Shown: positions 34,602 through 43,560, counted from the first letter of the stretch. The stretch is 64,000 bases of DNA from Ructibacterium sp965146665 (GCA_965146665.1 CBCTHE010000003.1:62001-126000); one strand, 5' to 3'. The notes: a model not told the origin generated them from the letters alone. Numbers and translations: made by a program.

Positions 34602-34637
34602 AAAAGAAAAAACGCAACCTGTGCCGGAGGCGCAGGT
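34602..34637 (-). terminator. Terminator of ilvE
   Basis: On the - strand, ACCTGCGCC pairs with GGCACAGGT (one mismatch), followed by TGCGTTTTTTCTTTT. Confidence 0.7.
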
Positions 34638-34670
34638 CACGTGTCAAAATTCAGCTTATTGCGGCAGGGA

Positions 34671-35735
34671 TCAGTCCACCGTCACGACCCAGTTCATTTC
34701 ATCGGGCATGGTGCCAGTCTGAATTCCGGTTATGGTATCAAAGATACGCTGCGTCACCTGACCAATCTGGTTATTGTTGATGGTCATGACGTGCTCATCC
34801 CAGCGAAGCTCACCCACAGGAGAGATGATAGCGGCGGTGCCGGTACCGAAGCATTCCTCCAGTTTGCCGTCCTGATAGGCGTCAAAGACCTCCTGAATGG
34901 AGATCCTGCGCTCAGATACGGGAATACCCCATTTCTTTAAAAGCTCTATGGCGGACATACGGGTGATACCGCTCAGAATACTGCCGTTGAGCATGGGGGT
35001 GACAACCTCGCCGCCAATCTTGAAGAAGATGTTCATGGAGCCCACTTCTTCAATGTATTTCTGTTCCACGCCATCCAGCCACAAAACCTGAGAATAGCCG
35101 CGCTCATGGGCGATAACCTGCGCCTTGATACTGCTTGCATAGTTCCCGCCGGTCTTGGTGAAACCGGTTGCGCCGCGGACAGTACGGACATAATTGTCCT
35201 CAACATAAATCTTGACCGGATCCAGTCCCTCCGGATAATAAAGACCGCTGGGTGAACAGATAATCATGAATTTGTATGTATCAGAAGGCCGGACACCCAG
35301 ATATTCGTCTGTCGCGATGATGAAAGGACGAATATACAGGGAGGCGCCCTCCTGCTCCGGAATCCAGTCACGGTCCAGCTCCACCAGCTGCTTCAGAGCC
35401 TCGACACAGAAATCGGCATCAAGTGCCGGAATGGCCAAACGCTCTGCGGAGACATTCATACGCTCAAAATTTTTATAGGGACGGAAGAGACGGACATGGC
35501 CATCCTTGGACTTGTATGCCTTCAAGCCCTCAAAAATCTCCTGTGCGTAATGAAATACCATGGCCGACGGATCCAATTCCAAAGGTCCATAGGGAACGAT
35601 ACGGGGATCATACCACCCTTTTCCCTCCGCATAGTCCATCACAAACATGTGATCGGAAAAAAACTTGCCAAAGGGCAGATTGTCCATTGCAGGCTTTGCC
35701 TTTGGCGCAGTTGTTTTTGTTATGCTGATATTCAC
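34671..35735 (-). CDS. ilvE: Branched-chain amino acid aminotransferase
   Basis: A 354-residue fold-type IV PLP enzyme converting Leu, Ile and Val to their keto acids. SAMVFHYAQEIFEGLKAYK and RPYKNFERMN are typical of the longer BCAT group. TKTGGNYASSIKA carries the Schiff-base lysine region, and EVGSMNIFFKI and LNGSILSGITRMS follow. The start is uncertain: a TTG at 35744 abuts AAGAAGG, while the GTG at 35735 is 9 nt away and is preferred. It has its own promoter and terminator. Confidence 0.92.
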   Translation of the reverse strand: MNISITKTTAPKAKPAMDNLPFGKFFSDHMFVMDYAEGKGWYDPRIVPYGPLELDPSAMVFHYAQEIFEGLKAYKSKDGHVRLFRPYKNFERMNVSAERLAIPALDADFCVEALKQLVELDRDWIPEQEGASLYIRPFIIATDEYLGVRPSDTYKFMIICSPSGLYYPEGLDPVKIYVEDNYVRTVRGATGFTKTGGNYASSIKAQVIAHERGYSQVLWLDGVEQKYIEEVGSMNIFFKIGGEVVTPMLNGSILSGITRMSAIELLKKWGIPVSERRISIQEVFDAYQDGKLEECFGTGTAAIISPVGELRWDEHVMTINNNQIGQVTQRIFDTITGIQTGTMPDEMNWVVTVD

Positions 35736-35788
35736 CTTGTTCAACCTTCTTTCCTAATTTTCGTCACGATTTGCTTGATAACTTTTAT

Positions 35789-35817
35789 AGTATAGCACAG
35801 GGATTCTGAAAATTCAA
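35789..35817 (-). promoter_or_regulatory. Promoter of ilvE
   Basis: On the - strand TTGAAT and TATACT are separated by 17 nt, about 50 nt before the ilvE start. Confidence 0.6.
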
Positions 35818-35956
35818 TATGAAAACTTTATAAAAATGCAAGAAGTTTCGATAGAATTTAAAACCGTTTTCGGGAAAGAGCAGTTTGAAAAAGGACTGCC
35901 ATGTGCGGCGGACGCGGCAATGCTGTGAAGCTGGTTCTATGGCAGACTGCGGATGC

Positions 35957-35995
35957 AAAAAACCGGGGACACAGTGAATGGCTGTGAACCCGGCT
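35957..35995 (-). terminator. Terminator after the SSB-like gene
   Basis: On the - strand CCGGGTTCACAG pairs with CTGTGTCCCCGG (internal mismatches), followed by TTTTTTGC. It fits the end of the leftward gene at 36001. Confidence 0.65.
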
Positions 35996-36000
35996 GATTT

Positions 36001-36657
36001 TTATTCAACGTTTTCCGTCTCGTGCTGTTCTCCGGTTTCCAGCTCCATTTTGGATACAGAGATTTCATAGGCGGTCTTGACAATAAAATGTTCTTCATCC
36101 AGCCGTTTTTGATATTCCCGGCTCTGGATTCGTCCCCAAACCTTCAGATGCGTGCCAACAGCCAGCCGTTCAGCAAATTTTGCGTTGCGTCCCCATGCGA
36201 TGCAGGGGATATAGTCCGATTTATTATAAAAGCGGTTCACAGCCAAAAGAATGTCCGCTATTTCCCGCTGAAATGGCGTGGTGCGATATACGGGCGGCTT
36301 ACAGATATAGCCATTCAGAAATATCTGATTGGGATTCTGGAATTCGGAAAGATCGCTGACCCGCTCCATTTCCTTGGCAAAAACGGTCAGAACAAGCTTA
36401 TTTCCGGTGTCGGAAAAATTGTTATAGGAGCGAAACTGCCCCTCGATATGCAGGATATCACCGGGCTTTGGTTCAATATCCGGAAAAAAGCGTTCTGATA
36501 CGGTCACATTGATGGTATCATAGTTCTCGCTGAGCCTTGGAATCTGAAGCTGAAACAGGTAAAACCGTTCTCCATAAATCATATGTGAGAAGGAAAGCTC
36601 ACTGCATACTTCGCCTGCGACTGTAACTTTATTGTTCTCAAAGTAAGTATTTTCCAC
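36001..36657 (-). CDS. SSB-like protein with two OB folds
   Basis: A 218-residue protein with two tandem SSB/PriB-type OB domains, about residues 8-100 and 112-205. Repeated features are VTVAGEV and IFLNGYI starts, and GDILHIEGQFRSY and GTHLKVWGRIQSREY ends. Housekeeping SSB has one OB fold and an acidic tip; this protein lacks a DDDLPF-like tail, ending in a Glu-rich stretch instead. It is probably a specialised ssDNA-binding protein. The GTG at 36657 lies 8 nt after AGGAG and is preferred to a TTG at 36675. It lies 70 bp downstream of a tail-anchored protein on the same strand. Confidence 0.72.
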   Translation of the reverse strand: MENTYFENNKVTVAGEVCSELSFSHMIYGERFYLFQLQIPRLSENYDTINVTVSERFFPDIEPKPGDILHIEGQFRSYNNFSDTGNKLVLTVFAKEMERVSDLSEFQNPNQIFLNGYICKPPVYRTTPFQREIADILLAVNRFYNKSDYIPCIAWGRNAKFAERLAVGTHLKVWGRIQSREYQKRLDEEHFIVKTAYEISVSKMELETGEQHETENVE

Positions 36658-36726
36658 ATTATTCACTCCTGTCAAAATTTACATCTGACTGCTTTGCTCT
36701 GTAAAGTATATTCCGGATTCGGGAAC

Positions 36727-37053
36727 TTAGAACTTTAAACACGCAAAGACTTCCGTGGAAACCCCACAGAGCAGAAGCAGTGTTACAAGAGCGAGATAGG
36801 GATAAATGTCCTTTGGCTTTCTGGACCAGCGGACATTGAATTCCTGAGGCGGCAGTTCTTGCCGGTCAAGGGTAAGGATGCCCCGCTGGAGACAGTATGT
36901 GAACCCGTCGTCATCAATGCTGGAAGCCGTGACCGTTGCGCGCAGAGAGAGACCGCAGGTCAGCGGACAGAGCTCGGAAAGATCCAGCCCTTGAAAGTCT
37001 GTTTGCTGGTCGCCGTTTAAAATCAAAGTATTGCCGATTTGTATCATTTTCAT
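36727..37053 (-). CDS. Hypothetical tail-anchored protein
   Basis: A 108-residue protein of unknown family. The N-terminal 80 residues are soluble with beta-rich character. A single hydrophobic helix (about residues 86-103, YLALVTLLLLCGVSTEVF) lies at the C-terminus, predicting insertion by its tail with the N-terminal part in the cytoplasm. GGAAGGG precedes the ATG at 37053; an ATG at 37047 has better spacing and is possible. It seems to form a pair with the SSB-like gene downstream. Confidence 0.5.
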   Translation of the reverse strand: MKMIQIGNTLILNGDQQTDFQGLDLSELCPLTCGLSLRATVTASSIDDDGFTYCLQRGILTLDRQELPPQEFNVRWSRKPKDIYPYLALVTLLLLCGVSTEVFACLKF

Positions 37054-37174
37054 CACCCTTCCATAGGGTTTCCTTTAATTTCACGGGATATTCTGATTTT
37101 GACAAACTCATGGGGATTTTTTCGTATGATTGAGTGAAATAGCTCATATACTGGAACCAAAAGGAGAGATGAAT

Positions 37175-37753
37175 ATGAAAATTTGGGTAATCAGCAAAAA
37201 AACAGGTATTTTGTGTGCGGTTTTGTTCGTCGCCCTTCTGGCATTGATCTGGGTTGGTAAGAGTGATGTGGTTTCTGTTTCCAAAACGCAGCGGGACCTT
37301 CCAATTTATTGCGTGGATAAAGCGGAGGAGGACAAAGTGCTTTCCATTAGTTTTGATGCAGCATGGGGAAATGAAGATACGCAGCAGCTCATTGACATTT
37401 TGGAAAAGTATCATGTGAAAGCAACCTTCTTTGTGGTCGGCGGATGGGTGGACAATTTTCCGGAGTCAGTGAAGGCACTGTCAGACGCAGGACACGAGGT
37501 TATGAACCACTCCAACACCCATCCCCACATGACACAGATTTCAAAAGAAAAAATGAAGGAAGAAGTTGAAACCTGTAATCAAAAGATTGAGCAGATAACA
37601 GGAAAACGGCCGACGCTTCTTCGTGCTCCCTACGGAGACTATAACAACGACGTGGTTCAGGCTGTACGGGAAGCCGGCTGTTTTACCATCCAATGGGATG
37701 TTGATAGTCTGGAAACAAAAAACGAAAATTATGCAAAAAATCTTATTTTATAG
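37175..37753 (+). pseudogene. PdaB-like polysaccharide deacetylase, truncated at its 3' end by an inserted element
   Basis: A 192-residue N-terminal part of a sporulation-type polysaccharide deacetylase. It has an N-terminal membrane helix (about residues 10-28), then motif 1 ISFDAAWG (Thr-Phe-Asp-Asp replaced by Ser-Phe-Asp-Ala, as in PdaB), VVGGWVDNFPE, motif 2 NHSNTHPHM (the metal-binding HSxxHP form), and motif 3 LRAPYGDYN. The family normally continues after WDVDSL for about 60 residues, with a final His motif. Here it runs into ETKNENYAKNLIL and stops. The convergent serine recombinase gene ends 5 bp later, so insertion of a mobile element explains the break. ATG 37175 has AGGAG at 8 nt. 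Confidence 0.82.
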
Positions 37754-37757
37754 AGAA

Positions 37758-39236
37758 TCAATATTTCCATAGTATTTCCAGTGTATTTTTCCTGATGTAT
37801 ATTTTGTCGATGAGCTGATGGGCCAGCTCGCGCTTTTGGTCAAAGCTGGCGCTGATCCATGCATCGGGGGCCGGGATATCCATTTGGGAATGCACAAGGG
37901 TATTTGCGCTGAGCTGATTCAGAAGCGTCTGCTTCTGGGAATCCAACTCAGCGATTTTTTTATTGATATAATCCATGGTCACGTCTTCGGCGTCCATGAG
38001 CCGGGCAAGCAGGGTTTCGATTTGTTCATTGAGCTTGTGAATCTGAATTTTCAGCTGACTGCACGCAAAATCTTCCCGGACGGAAAAAGCGGTATTTTCG
38101 TCCCGGTCTACAGTGTGCAAAAATTCGTAAACAAACTGGTCCGCAACTGGCTCAAACTCCTCCAGTAAAAGCGTTTCCGGCTCCACACTGCACAAATTGT
38201 TTTGCCGGCCGGAGCAGTAGAGATATTTGGTATCCTTATAGGTTTTGATCACTAGGCTGTGCCCGCATTCTGCACACTTCATCAAACCTGTCATCCAGGT
38301 GTGCTTCCCCTTGCCCGTATTTTTGATCTGCCGGTTTGCCTCCAGCTTTTGCTGGCATTTGAGGAAGGTAGAGGAGTCGATGACGCCTGGGATAAGGGAA
38401 AGCGCGGCAACATGCTCCGTGAGGTTTCGGTATTTATTGGCGCCGCGGTCCCGTTTGCCGTACAGTATAAGACTCCGGCGGCCATCATATGCCTCGATTT
38501 CGTTGATCAGAATACAGCCAAGCTCCCGGTAGTATTGGTAGATGTCTGCATCAGCCTTCACATAAATTGGGTTGTGCAGAATCCGTGCCAGTTTGATATT
38601 ATTCCACACTCCCATAGAATCTCCGTAAGACGTTCTCATTTCCCGGGCTATATTTCCCAGAGACATGCCGGTTTCCGAATAATCAGCAAACAGCTTTTCC
38701 ACAATGCAGAGTTTATCTGTAGGCTTTAAGGTAGAAACGTGTTTGCCGTCCAGTACAGTTTTAGACGTTTCAAAGCCAAAGGGAGCCGGACCGCCAAGCC
38801 AGACTCCATTTTTGCCGCGGCTGTAATAATTGTCGCGGATGCGTTCGGCAATGGTCTCCCGTTCCAGTTGTGCGAATACCATGATGATAAACAGCATGGC
38901 ACGCCCCATGGGCGTAGAGGTGTCGAATTTTTCCGATACAGAGGTAAAACTCACCGTATGTCTTTCAAGCACATCCATTATTCCGGCAAAGTCCGTAATG
39001 CTTCTGCTGATTCGGTCCAGCCGGTATATGATAATCCGTTCTATAAGCCCTTGCTCTACATCCTCCATCAAATGCTGAAATTCTGGTCTGTTGGTGTTTT
39101 TCCCACTAAAGCCTTTGTCCGTGTATACACGATAATTTTCGCATTGGACCAGTTCCTTTTTGCACAGAGATACCTGAGTTTCGATGCTGATACTATCTTT
39201 TTTATCAAGGCTTTGCCGGCCATAGATGCCAGTCAT
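37758..39236 (-). CDS. Large serine recombinase
   Basis: A 492-residue site-specific recombinase of the resolvase/invertase catalytic type. The N-terminal GIYGRQSLDKKDSISIETQ contains the catalytic Ser (about residue 9). RLDRISRSITDF and ETIAERIRDNYYSR complete the catalytic domain. A recombinase domain (about 170-270), a zinc-ribbon with MKCAECGHSL and YCSGRQNNLC, and a C-terminal coiled coil follow. These enzymes insert and excise elements in one orientation with an accessory factor. AAGGAGTG precedes the ATG. Its 3' end points to the disrupted deacetylase. Confidence 0.92.
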   Translation of the reverse strand: MTGIYGRQSLDKKDSISIETQVSLCKKELVQCENYRVYTDKGFSGKNTNRPEFQHLMEDVEQGLIERIIIYRLDRISRSITDFAGIMDVLERHTVSFTSVSEKFDTSTPMGRAMLFIIMVFAQLERETIAERIRDNYYSRGKNGVWLGGPAPFGFETSKTVLDGKHVSTLKPTDKLCIVEKLFADYSETGMSLGNIAREMRTSYGDSMGVWNNIKLARILHNPIYVKADADIYQYYRELGCILINEIEAYDGRRSLILYGKRDRGANKYRNLTEHVAALSLIPGVIDSSTFLKCQQKLEANRQIKNTGKGKHTWMTGLMKCAECGHSLVIKTYKDTKYLYCSGRQNNLCSVEPETLLLEEFEPVADQFVYEFLHTVDRDENTAFSVREDFACSQLKIQIHKLNEQIETLLARLMDAEDVTMDYINKKIAELDSQKQTLLNQLSANTLVHSQMDIPAPDAWISASFDQKRELAHQLIDKIYIRKNTLEILWKY

Positions 39237-39423
39237 GAGTATCCACTCCTTTTGATGATATGCACTTCTATATCCATATGAAAGAGCAGTCTCAATTATT
39301 ATAAATAGGAGCGTAACTCTCTTTACTCCCTGTGGGGAATGTTTTATTCCTGAATCGATTTGTGGCGGGGCGAATTAGGACAAACTGCAGCCGCATAAAT
39401 TTGTTATGAGAGGAGTGGATTGC

Positions 39424-39642
39424 ATGCATAAACCAGTTAAGGAGTGGACGGAGGAACAGGAAGGCCGACAGTACCGCATGACTTTGTACCGCATAAGCAG
39501 CGGCGGAAAACAGTTTCATGTGGTGAATCGCAGGCCGGTGGTTCCTCCGGAGACAGCAAAACGAAACAATGCGAGGCTTTGTGAAATTATGCGGCGGAGT
39601 CTGCAGCAGAACCCCTGTCATGAGAGGACTGAATCCAGTTGA
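39424..39642 (+). CDS. Small hypothetical protein of the recombinase element
   Basis: A 72-residue, Arg-rich basic protein, beginning MHKPVKEWTEEQEGRQYRM. I do not recognise a family. GAGGAG lies about 8 nt before the ATG at 39424, which is inside a longer frame. It is divergent from the recombinase with a 187-bp gap, so the two may share control. Size and position fit a recombination directionality factor or regulator, but the sequence alone does not show this. Confidence 0.5.
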   Translation: MHKPVKEWTEEQEGRQYRMTLYRISSGGKQFHVVNRRPVVPPETAKRNNARLCEIMRRSLQQNPCHERTESS

Positions 39643-39879
39643 GGAAAAAAGCAGAGAAGCGCGCGGAATGAAAGGGGGAAGCCAACTGATTGTTGCAATG
39701 CAACCCTACGGAAATTTGTTGAAAATATACTGGCAAAACTTTTTGGCGTAAGACAGTAATTATGATTTGAGCTATGATTCTGATTTTACGCATTATAATT
39801 CGCATTCGAGAAAAAGAGACACAAACAGTCAAAATTCTCCTATATAATAAGCCGATAAAGTGTAAAGGAGGAAAATTTT

Positions 39880-40212
39880 ATGACATTACAGCAATCAAAA
39901 AACACGCTGTCCGAGAATGTGAAGAAACACAGAACTGCAGTCAGTATGTCAACGGAAGCCCTGTCAAACATATGCGGTGTGAACCAGAGAACCATTCAGG
40001 ATATTGAGAGCGGGGTGGCTAATCCGCAGTTTGAAACGATTTATAAAATTGCGGATACACTTGGCATACCGCTCTTTGAACTGCTGATTCCGCAAAGCAC
40101 AGCCGGAGATATTGCAAACCGGAAAGAGCTGATGCAATACATTGACCAAAACATTGCAAATCTTCAGGCAATGAAACGTTATGAGATGAAAAAAGCGGGT
40201 ATTGCGTATTAA
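39880..40212 (+). CDS. XRE-family helix-turn-helix regulator
   Basis: A 110-residue protein. Residues 9-65 form a Cro/C1-type HTH: LSENVKKHRTAV, MSTEALSNICGVNQRTIQD as helices 2-3, then the ESGVANPQFETIYKIADTL ending. A short C-terminal extension may mediate dimerisation. AAAGGAGG precedes the ATG. It is probably the element's own repressor, given its position close to the recombinase and small basic gene. The 236 bp upstream (39643-39879) hold only an AT-rich promoter-like region with TATAAT at about 39849. Confidence 0.85.
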   Translation: MTLQQSKNTLSENVKKHRTAVSMSTEALSNICGVNQRTIQDIESGVANPQFETIYKIADTLGIPLFELLIPQSTAGDIANRKELMQYIDQNIANLQAMKRYEMKKAGIAY

Positions 40213-40273
40213 GTGACAGAACATAAGGATTAGGTACGCGAAAAACGGGATTGCCGGAACACAATACATAGTA

Positions 40274-40316
40274 AAGTCACCTGCGGCATAGGGTAATATT
40301 GCCGCAGATGACTTTG
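40274..40316. terminator. Bidirectional hairpin between XRE gene and amidase remnant
   Basis: AAGTCACCTGCGGCA pairs with TGCCGCAGATGACTT (one mismatch) around an 11-nt loop. Confidence 0.6.
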
Positions 40317-40322
40317 TCATGC

Positions 40323-40628
40323 CTATTCTCTGGCTCCGTCAATATGAAGCAGACGGCAGGCGGCATAAGAATACGTGTGCAGGGGGCGGTGGACCTGGTC
40401 ATCAGTATGGGGGGCAACATAGGCATCAGCCTTGTCAAGATCAATGACAAATACAGAGTGTCCAAATGCGTTGCCTTCAAAGCTCAGTTGGATTACATCC
40501 CCAATTTGTGCCTCTTTCAGGGACAGCTCCCTTGATAGGCATATGCAGCGGCGGCTTTGCGGTTGTATGCCATATGAAACTTCTCCTTGATGCAGTATAT
40601 GCACAAACGACACCAAGTGCTCCTGCAC
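40323..40628 (-). pseudogene. Remnant of an amidase-domain protein (C-terminal part only)
   Basis: The last 70 residues match the end of the putative amidase domain (Amidase_6): GDVIQLSFEGNAFGHSVFV, then APHTDDQVHRPLHTYSY and a final LLHIDG. The Cys and N-terminal His parts of the catalytic domain are absent; upstream sequence is unrelated to the family. The frame has no good ribosome binding site. It is best read as debris left at the edge of the recombinase element, although a short expressed protein cannot be excluded. Confidence 0.6.
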
Positions 40629-40702
40629 AGTCCCGGAAATACGGCTGTCAGGGATGGTACTGCCTGTGATTGTGACTTTTCTGTGAATTTTTCACAAACT
40701 TC

Positions 40703-40731
40703 TTGCAATTTGTAAAAAGAAAGGTTATAAT
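40703..40731 (+). promoter_or_regulatory. Promoter of the PucR-type regulator gene
   Basis: TTGCAA, 17 nt, TATAAT, about 58 nt before the start codon. Confidence 0.75.
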
Positions 40732-40788
40732 GAAAAGCATATAAAATAGTTCTTGCTATATACTGGTATCATTTTGGGAGGTGGCGTT

Positions 40789-41874
40789 ATGCAAAACAGA
40801 CTGTTTCAAAATACTTTGACGCAGTTAAAAAAAGATGTTAAGCGTGTGGTTGGAGTGATAGACGATTCAGAAACAGTGATTGCCTGCAGCGACGAAAGCC
40901 GGATTGGCAATGTCATTGACAATATTTTTACGGTATTTGACAGCAGCGGCGATATCAAATGTATTGGCGGATTCAGCTATAAAAAAATTGAGACCTTCAA
41001 CAAAAACGAATATGCTGTTTTTTGTGAGGGCGAGGATGATGTGGCGGCCAATGCGTGTTGTTTCCTTGGAATCCACTTCCTTACCATCAAGCAGTATTAT
41101 GATGAAAAATACGACCGCAACAGCTTTGTGAAAAATATCATTGTGGATAATATTCTGCCGGGTGATGTTCTGTACAGAACCCGGGAGCTGCACCTGACTG
41201 TTGAAGCGCACCGGGTGGTTTATCTGATCCGGGTGCAGAAGAGTGTGGAAAATGCGGCGCTGGATATACTGAAAAATCTGTTTCCTGACCGGAACCGGGA
41301 CTTTGTGATTCGGATTGATGACCACGACAGCGTGGTTATCAAGGAGTTCAAAGCCGATGTGGACAAGGAGGAGATCCTCCAGGTTGCGCAGAACATTGTT
41401 GATACCTTGAGCACCGAGGATATGATTTCCGTTTCGGTTGGAATTTCCACCATGGTGGATACCATTCAGGAACTGGCGCAGGCCTATCGTGAGGCGCGGA
41501 TCGCGCTGGAGGTTGGCAAGGTATTTGACACGGAAAAAAATATTATCAGCTATGATAACCTTGGAATTGGCCGTCTGATCTACCAGCTGCCGACAACACT
41601 CTGTGAGCTGTTTTTGAAAGAGGTATTCAAAAAAGAGTCGATCAATGTCCTGGACAATGAAACCATTGGAACCATTCAGAAATTCTTTGAAAATAACCTG
41701 AATGTATCTGAAACATCCAGAAAACTGTTTGTCCACCGGAACACGCTGGTATATCGGCTGGACAAGATTAAAAAGCTGACAGGACTGGACCTGCGGGAGT
41801 TTGATGACGCGATTATCTTTAAGGTCGCAATGATGGTCAACAAGTACCTGACTTCCGAGCCCACCAGAATTTAG
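40789..41874 (+). CDS. PucR/CdaR-type transcriptional regulator
   Basis: A 361-residue regulator. The middle part (about 150-270) is a GGDEF-like CdaR domain, with SVSVGISTMVDTIQELAQ and a following AYREARIALE stretch. The C-terminal PucR HTH (about 295-352) reads NVSETSRKLFVHRNTLVYRLDKIKKLTG, from which the HTH is clear. Such proteins respond to small metabolites in other bacteria. Here it lies 100 bp before ftsE, a linkage frequent in Clostridia, so it may regulate the division operon. GGGAGGTGG precedes ATG 40789. Confidence 0.85.
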   Translation: MQNRLFQNTLTQLKKDVKRVVGVIDDSETVIACSDESRIGNVIDNIFTVFDSSGDIKCIGGFSYKKIETFNKNEYAVFCEGEDDVAANACCFLGIHFLTIKQYYDEKYDRNSFVKNIIVDNILPGDVLYRTRELHLTVEAHRVVYLIRVQKSVENAALDILKNLFPDRNRDFVIRIDDHDSVVIKEFKADVDKEEILQVAQNIVDTLSTEDMISVSVGISTMVDTIQELAQAYREARIALEVGKVFDTEKNIISYDNLGIGRLIYQLPTTLCELFLKEVFKKESINVLDNETIGTIQKFFENNLNVSETSRKLFVHRNTLVYRLDKIKKLTGLDLREFDDAIIFKVAMMVNKYLTSEPTRI

Positions 41875-41912
41875 ATACCAGTCCAAAATAAAAGTGTATA
41901 TCGGGAGTAATC

Positions 41913-41932
41913 GGCGGGGCTTCGGCTCCGCC
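41913..41932 (+). other. UUCG-capped hairpin between the regulator and ftsE
   Basis: GGCGGGGC pairs with GCTCCGCC (one G-U) around a TTCG tetraloop. No T-run follows, so it may stabilise or separate mRNA segments rather than terminate. Confidence 0.5.
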
Positions 41933-41975
41933 TCTGTCGTGCTCGGGGGTAAAATTTCGTAGGGAACGGTGAAAA

Positions 41976-42662
41976 ATGATTGAATTCCAGAATGTGAGCA
42001 AGATTTATAAAGAGACTAGGGTCCGTGCGCTGCGCGATATCAGCTTGAGAATCGAAAAGGGCGAATTTGTATTTTTGATCGGTGCCACGGGAGCCGGTAA
42101 AACGACTATGATTAAATTGCTCCTGCGGGAAGAGGTTGCTGACCGCGGCCGGGTTATCATTGACGGTGTGGACGTGGCCAGAATGAGCAGGCGCCGTATT
42201 CCGCAGCTGCGGCGCGGCATTGGTGTCGTATTCCAGGATTTTCGTCTCTTACCTGAGCGGACGGTATATGAAAATGCGGCGTTTGCCATGCAGGTTGTTG
42301 GGACCCCAAAGCGGGTCATTCGCCATATTGTTCCACAGGTTCTTGAACTGGTCGGCCTGTCCGATAAAGCGGCGGCAAAACCCGGTCAGCTTTCCGGGGG
42401 AGAGCAGCAGAGAGCCTCAATGGCCCGGGCACTGGTTAACAATCCGCCGCTTCTGATTGCAGATGAACCGACGGGAAACCTCGATCCCGAAACCTCCGGG
42501 GAGATCATGGCTCTGCTGGATCGAATCAACCGCCGGGGCACAACGGTAATTGTTGCAACACATGCAAAGGAACTGGTTGACCGGATGCAAAAAAGAGTAC
42601 TCGCCTTGGAGAGCGGCGTTTTGGTTCGGGATGCGGCCCAGGGGAGGTATGACATTGTTTAG
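41976..42662 (+). CDS. ftsE: Cell division ATPase FtsE
   Basis: A 228-residue ABC ATPase. It shows P-loop GATGAGKTT (about 36-44), Q-loop VVFQDFRLLPERTVYEN (diagnostic of FtsE), signature LSGGEQQR, Walker B LLIADEPTGNLDP and H-loop VATHAKELV. With FtsX it forms the complex that activates peptidoglycan hydrolases at the septum or during elongation. ftsX overlaps its end by 14 bp. Confidence 0.94.
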   Translation: MIEFQNVSKIYKETRVRALRDISLRIEKGEFVFLIGATGAGKTTMIKLLLREEVADRGRVIIDGVDVARMSRRRIPQLRRGIGVVFQDFRLLPERTVYENAAFAMQVVGTPKRVIRHIVPQVLELVGLSDKAAAKPGQLSGGEQQRASMARALVNNPPLLIADEPTGNLDPETSGEIMALLDRINRRGTTVIVATHAKELVDRMQKRVLALESGVLVRDAAQGRYDIV

Positions 42663-43548
42663 AGCACTGGGATATTTTCTGACGAGGGGATTTAAAAATA
42701 TCTGGGGCAACCGTTTGATGAGCGTTGCTTCGGCCGGCATTGTGGCGGCGAGTCTGATTTTATTTGGCATTTTTCTTCTTGCCGGACTGAATATCAATGC
42801 ACTGCTTCGCCAAGTGGAGGATCAATGTGAAATCAACGTTTATCTTGCGCCGGATGCCGGCGGAGCGACACTGAATCAGATTGAGGGTGACCTTCGGGCG
42901 ATTCCCGGCGTGCGGGAGGTGCGTTTCTTCTCACGTGAGGAACGGCTGGAACGGGCAAAGGAAACCACCTATCAGGGGAAGGAGTATATGCTTGAAGATC
43001 TGGAAACTGACAATCCCTTGCGGGATTCCTATATTCTTTCGGTAGAACAGTTGTCGCAGGCCCAGCAGGTGGCTGCGCTGGCGTCTGACGTGCAGGGGGT
43101 GGATGAGGTCCAGAACAGGCAGGACTTGGTGGAGCGGATCCGCGGCATTACAGATGTAATCCAGAGAATTGGGCTCTGGATGATGCTGGCCCTCGGTCTG
43201 GTGGCCATGTTCATCGTTGCCAATACCATTCGTCTTGGGTTGCTTTCGAGGAGCCGTGAGGTCAACGTCATGCGGTTTGTCGGCGCTTCCAACTGGTATA
43301 TACGCGGACCTTTTATGGTGGAAGGCATTTTATTGGGTATCATTGGGGCCGTTCTAGCGGCCATATTGGTCCTCTGGGGCTATCGTGCGGGGATACGCAT
43401 GCTGGACCAGACTATGCAGAGCAGTATGCTTCAGCTGTTGAACGCGTCGGAGGTCTGGTTCACCATATCCGCAAGCTTTCTTGGTATCGGGGCCGGAATC
43501 GGTCTTTTGGGAAGCGGAATATCCATTCGTAAGTATTTAAAGGTTTAA
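42649..43548 (+). CDS. ftsX: Cell division protein FtsX
   Basis: A 299-residue membrane protein with four helices (about 22-45, 175-200, 222-245, 265-290) and an extracellular loop of about 110 residues after the first. This loop contains IPGVREVRFFSREE, as in FtsX proteins. NVMRFVGASNWYIRGPFMVEG lies between helices 2 and 3. GGGGAGG precedes the ATG at 42649, which overlaps the ftsE stop. Its loop would bind the M23 hydrolase encoded next. Confidence 0.93.
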   Translation: MTLFRALGYFLTRGFKNIWGNRLMSVASAGIVAASLILFGIFLLAGLNINALLRQVEDQCEINVYLAPDAGGATLNQIEGDLRAIPGVREVRFFSREERLERAKETTYQGKEYMLEDLETDNPLRDSYILSVEQLSQAQQVAALASDVQGVDEVQNRQDLVERIRGITDVIQRIGLWMMLALGLVAMFIVANTIRLGLLSRSREVNVMRFVGASNWYIRGPFMVEGILLGIIGAVLAAILVLWGYRAGIRMLDQTMQSSMLQLLNASEVWFTISASFLGIGAGIGLLGSGISIRKYLKV

Positions 43549-43560
43549 GGAGTCGAAAAT

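Larger units (their letters stand above)
37754..40640. mobile_element. Small serine-recombinase element or its remnant
   Basis: The left edge is set where homology to PdaB stops. The contents are a large serine recombinase, a 72-codon unknown gene, an XRE regulator and a broken amidase gene. The right edge is not visible; ordinary chromosomal genes resume at about 40700. The missing 3' part of the deacetylase was not found in the window, so either the element once extended further or rearrangement has removed it. Confidence 0.55.
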
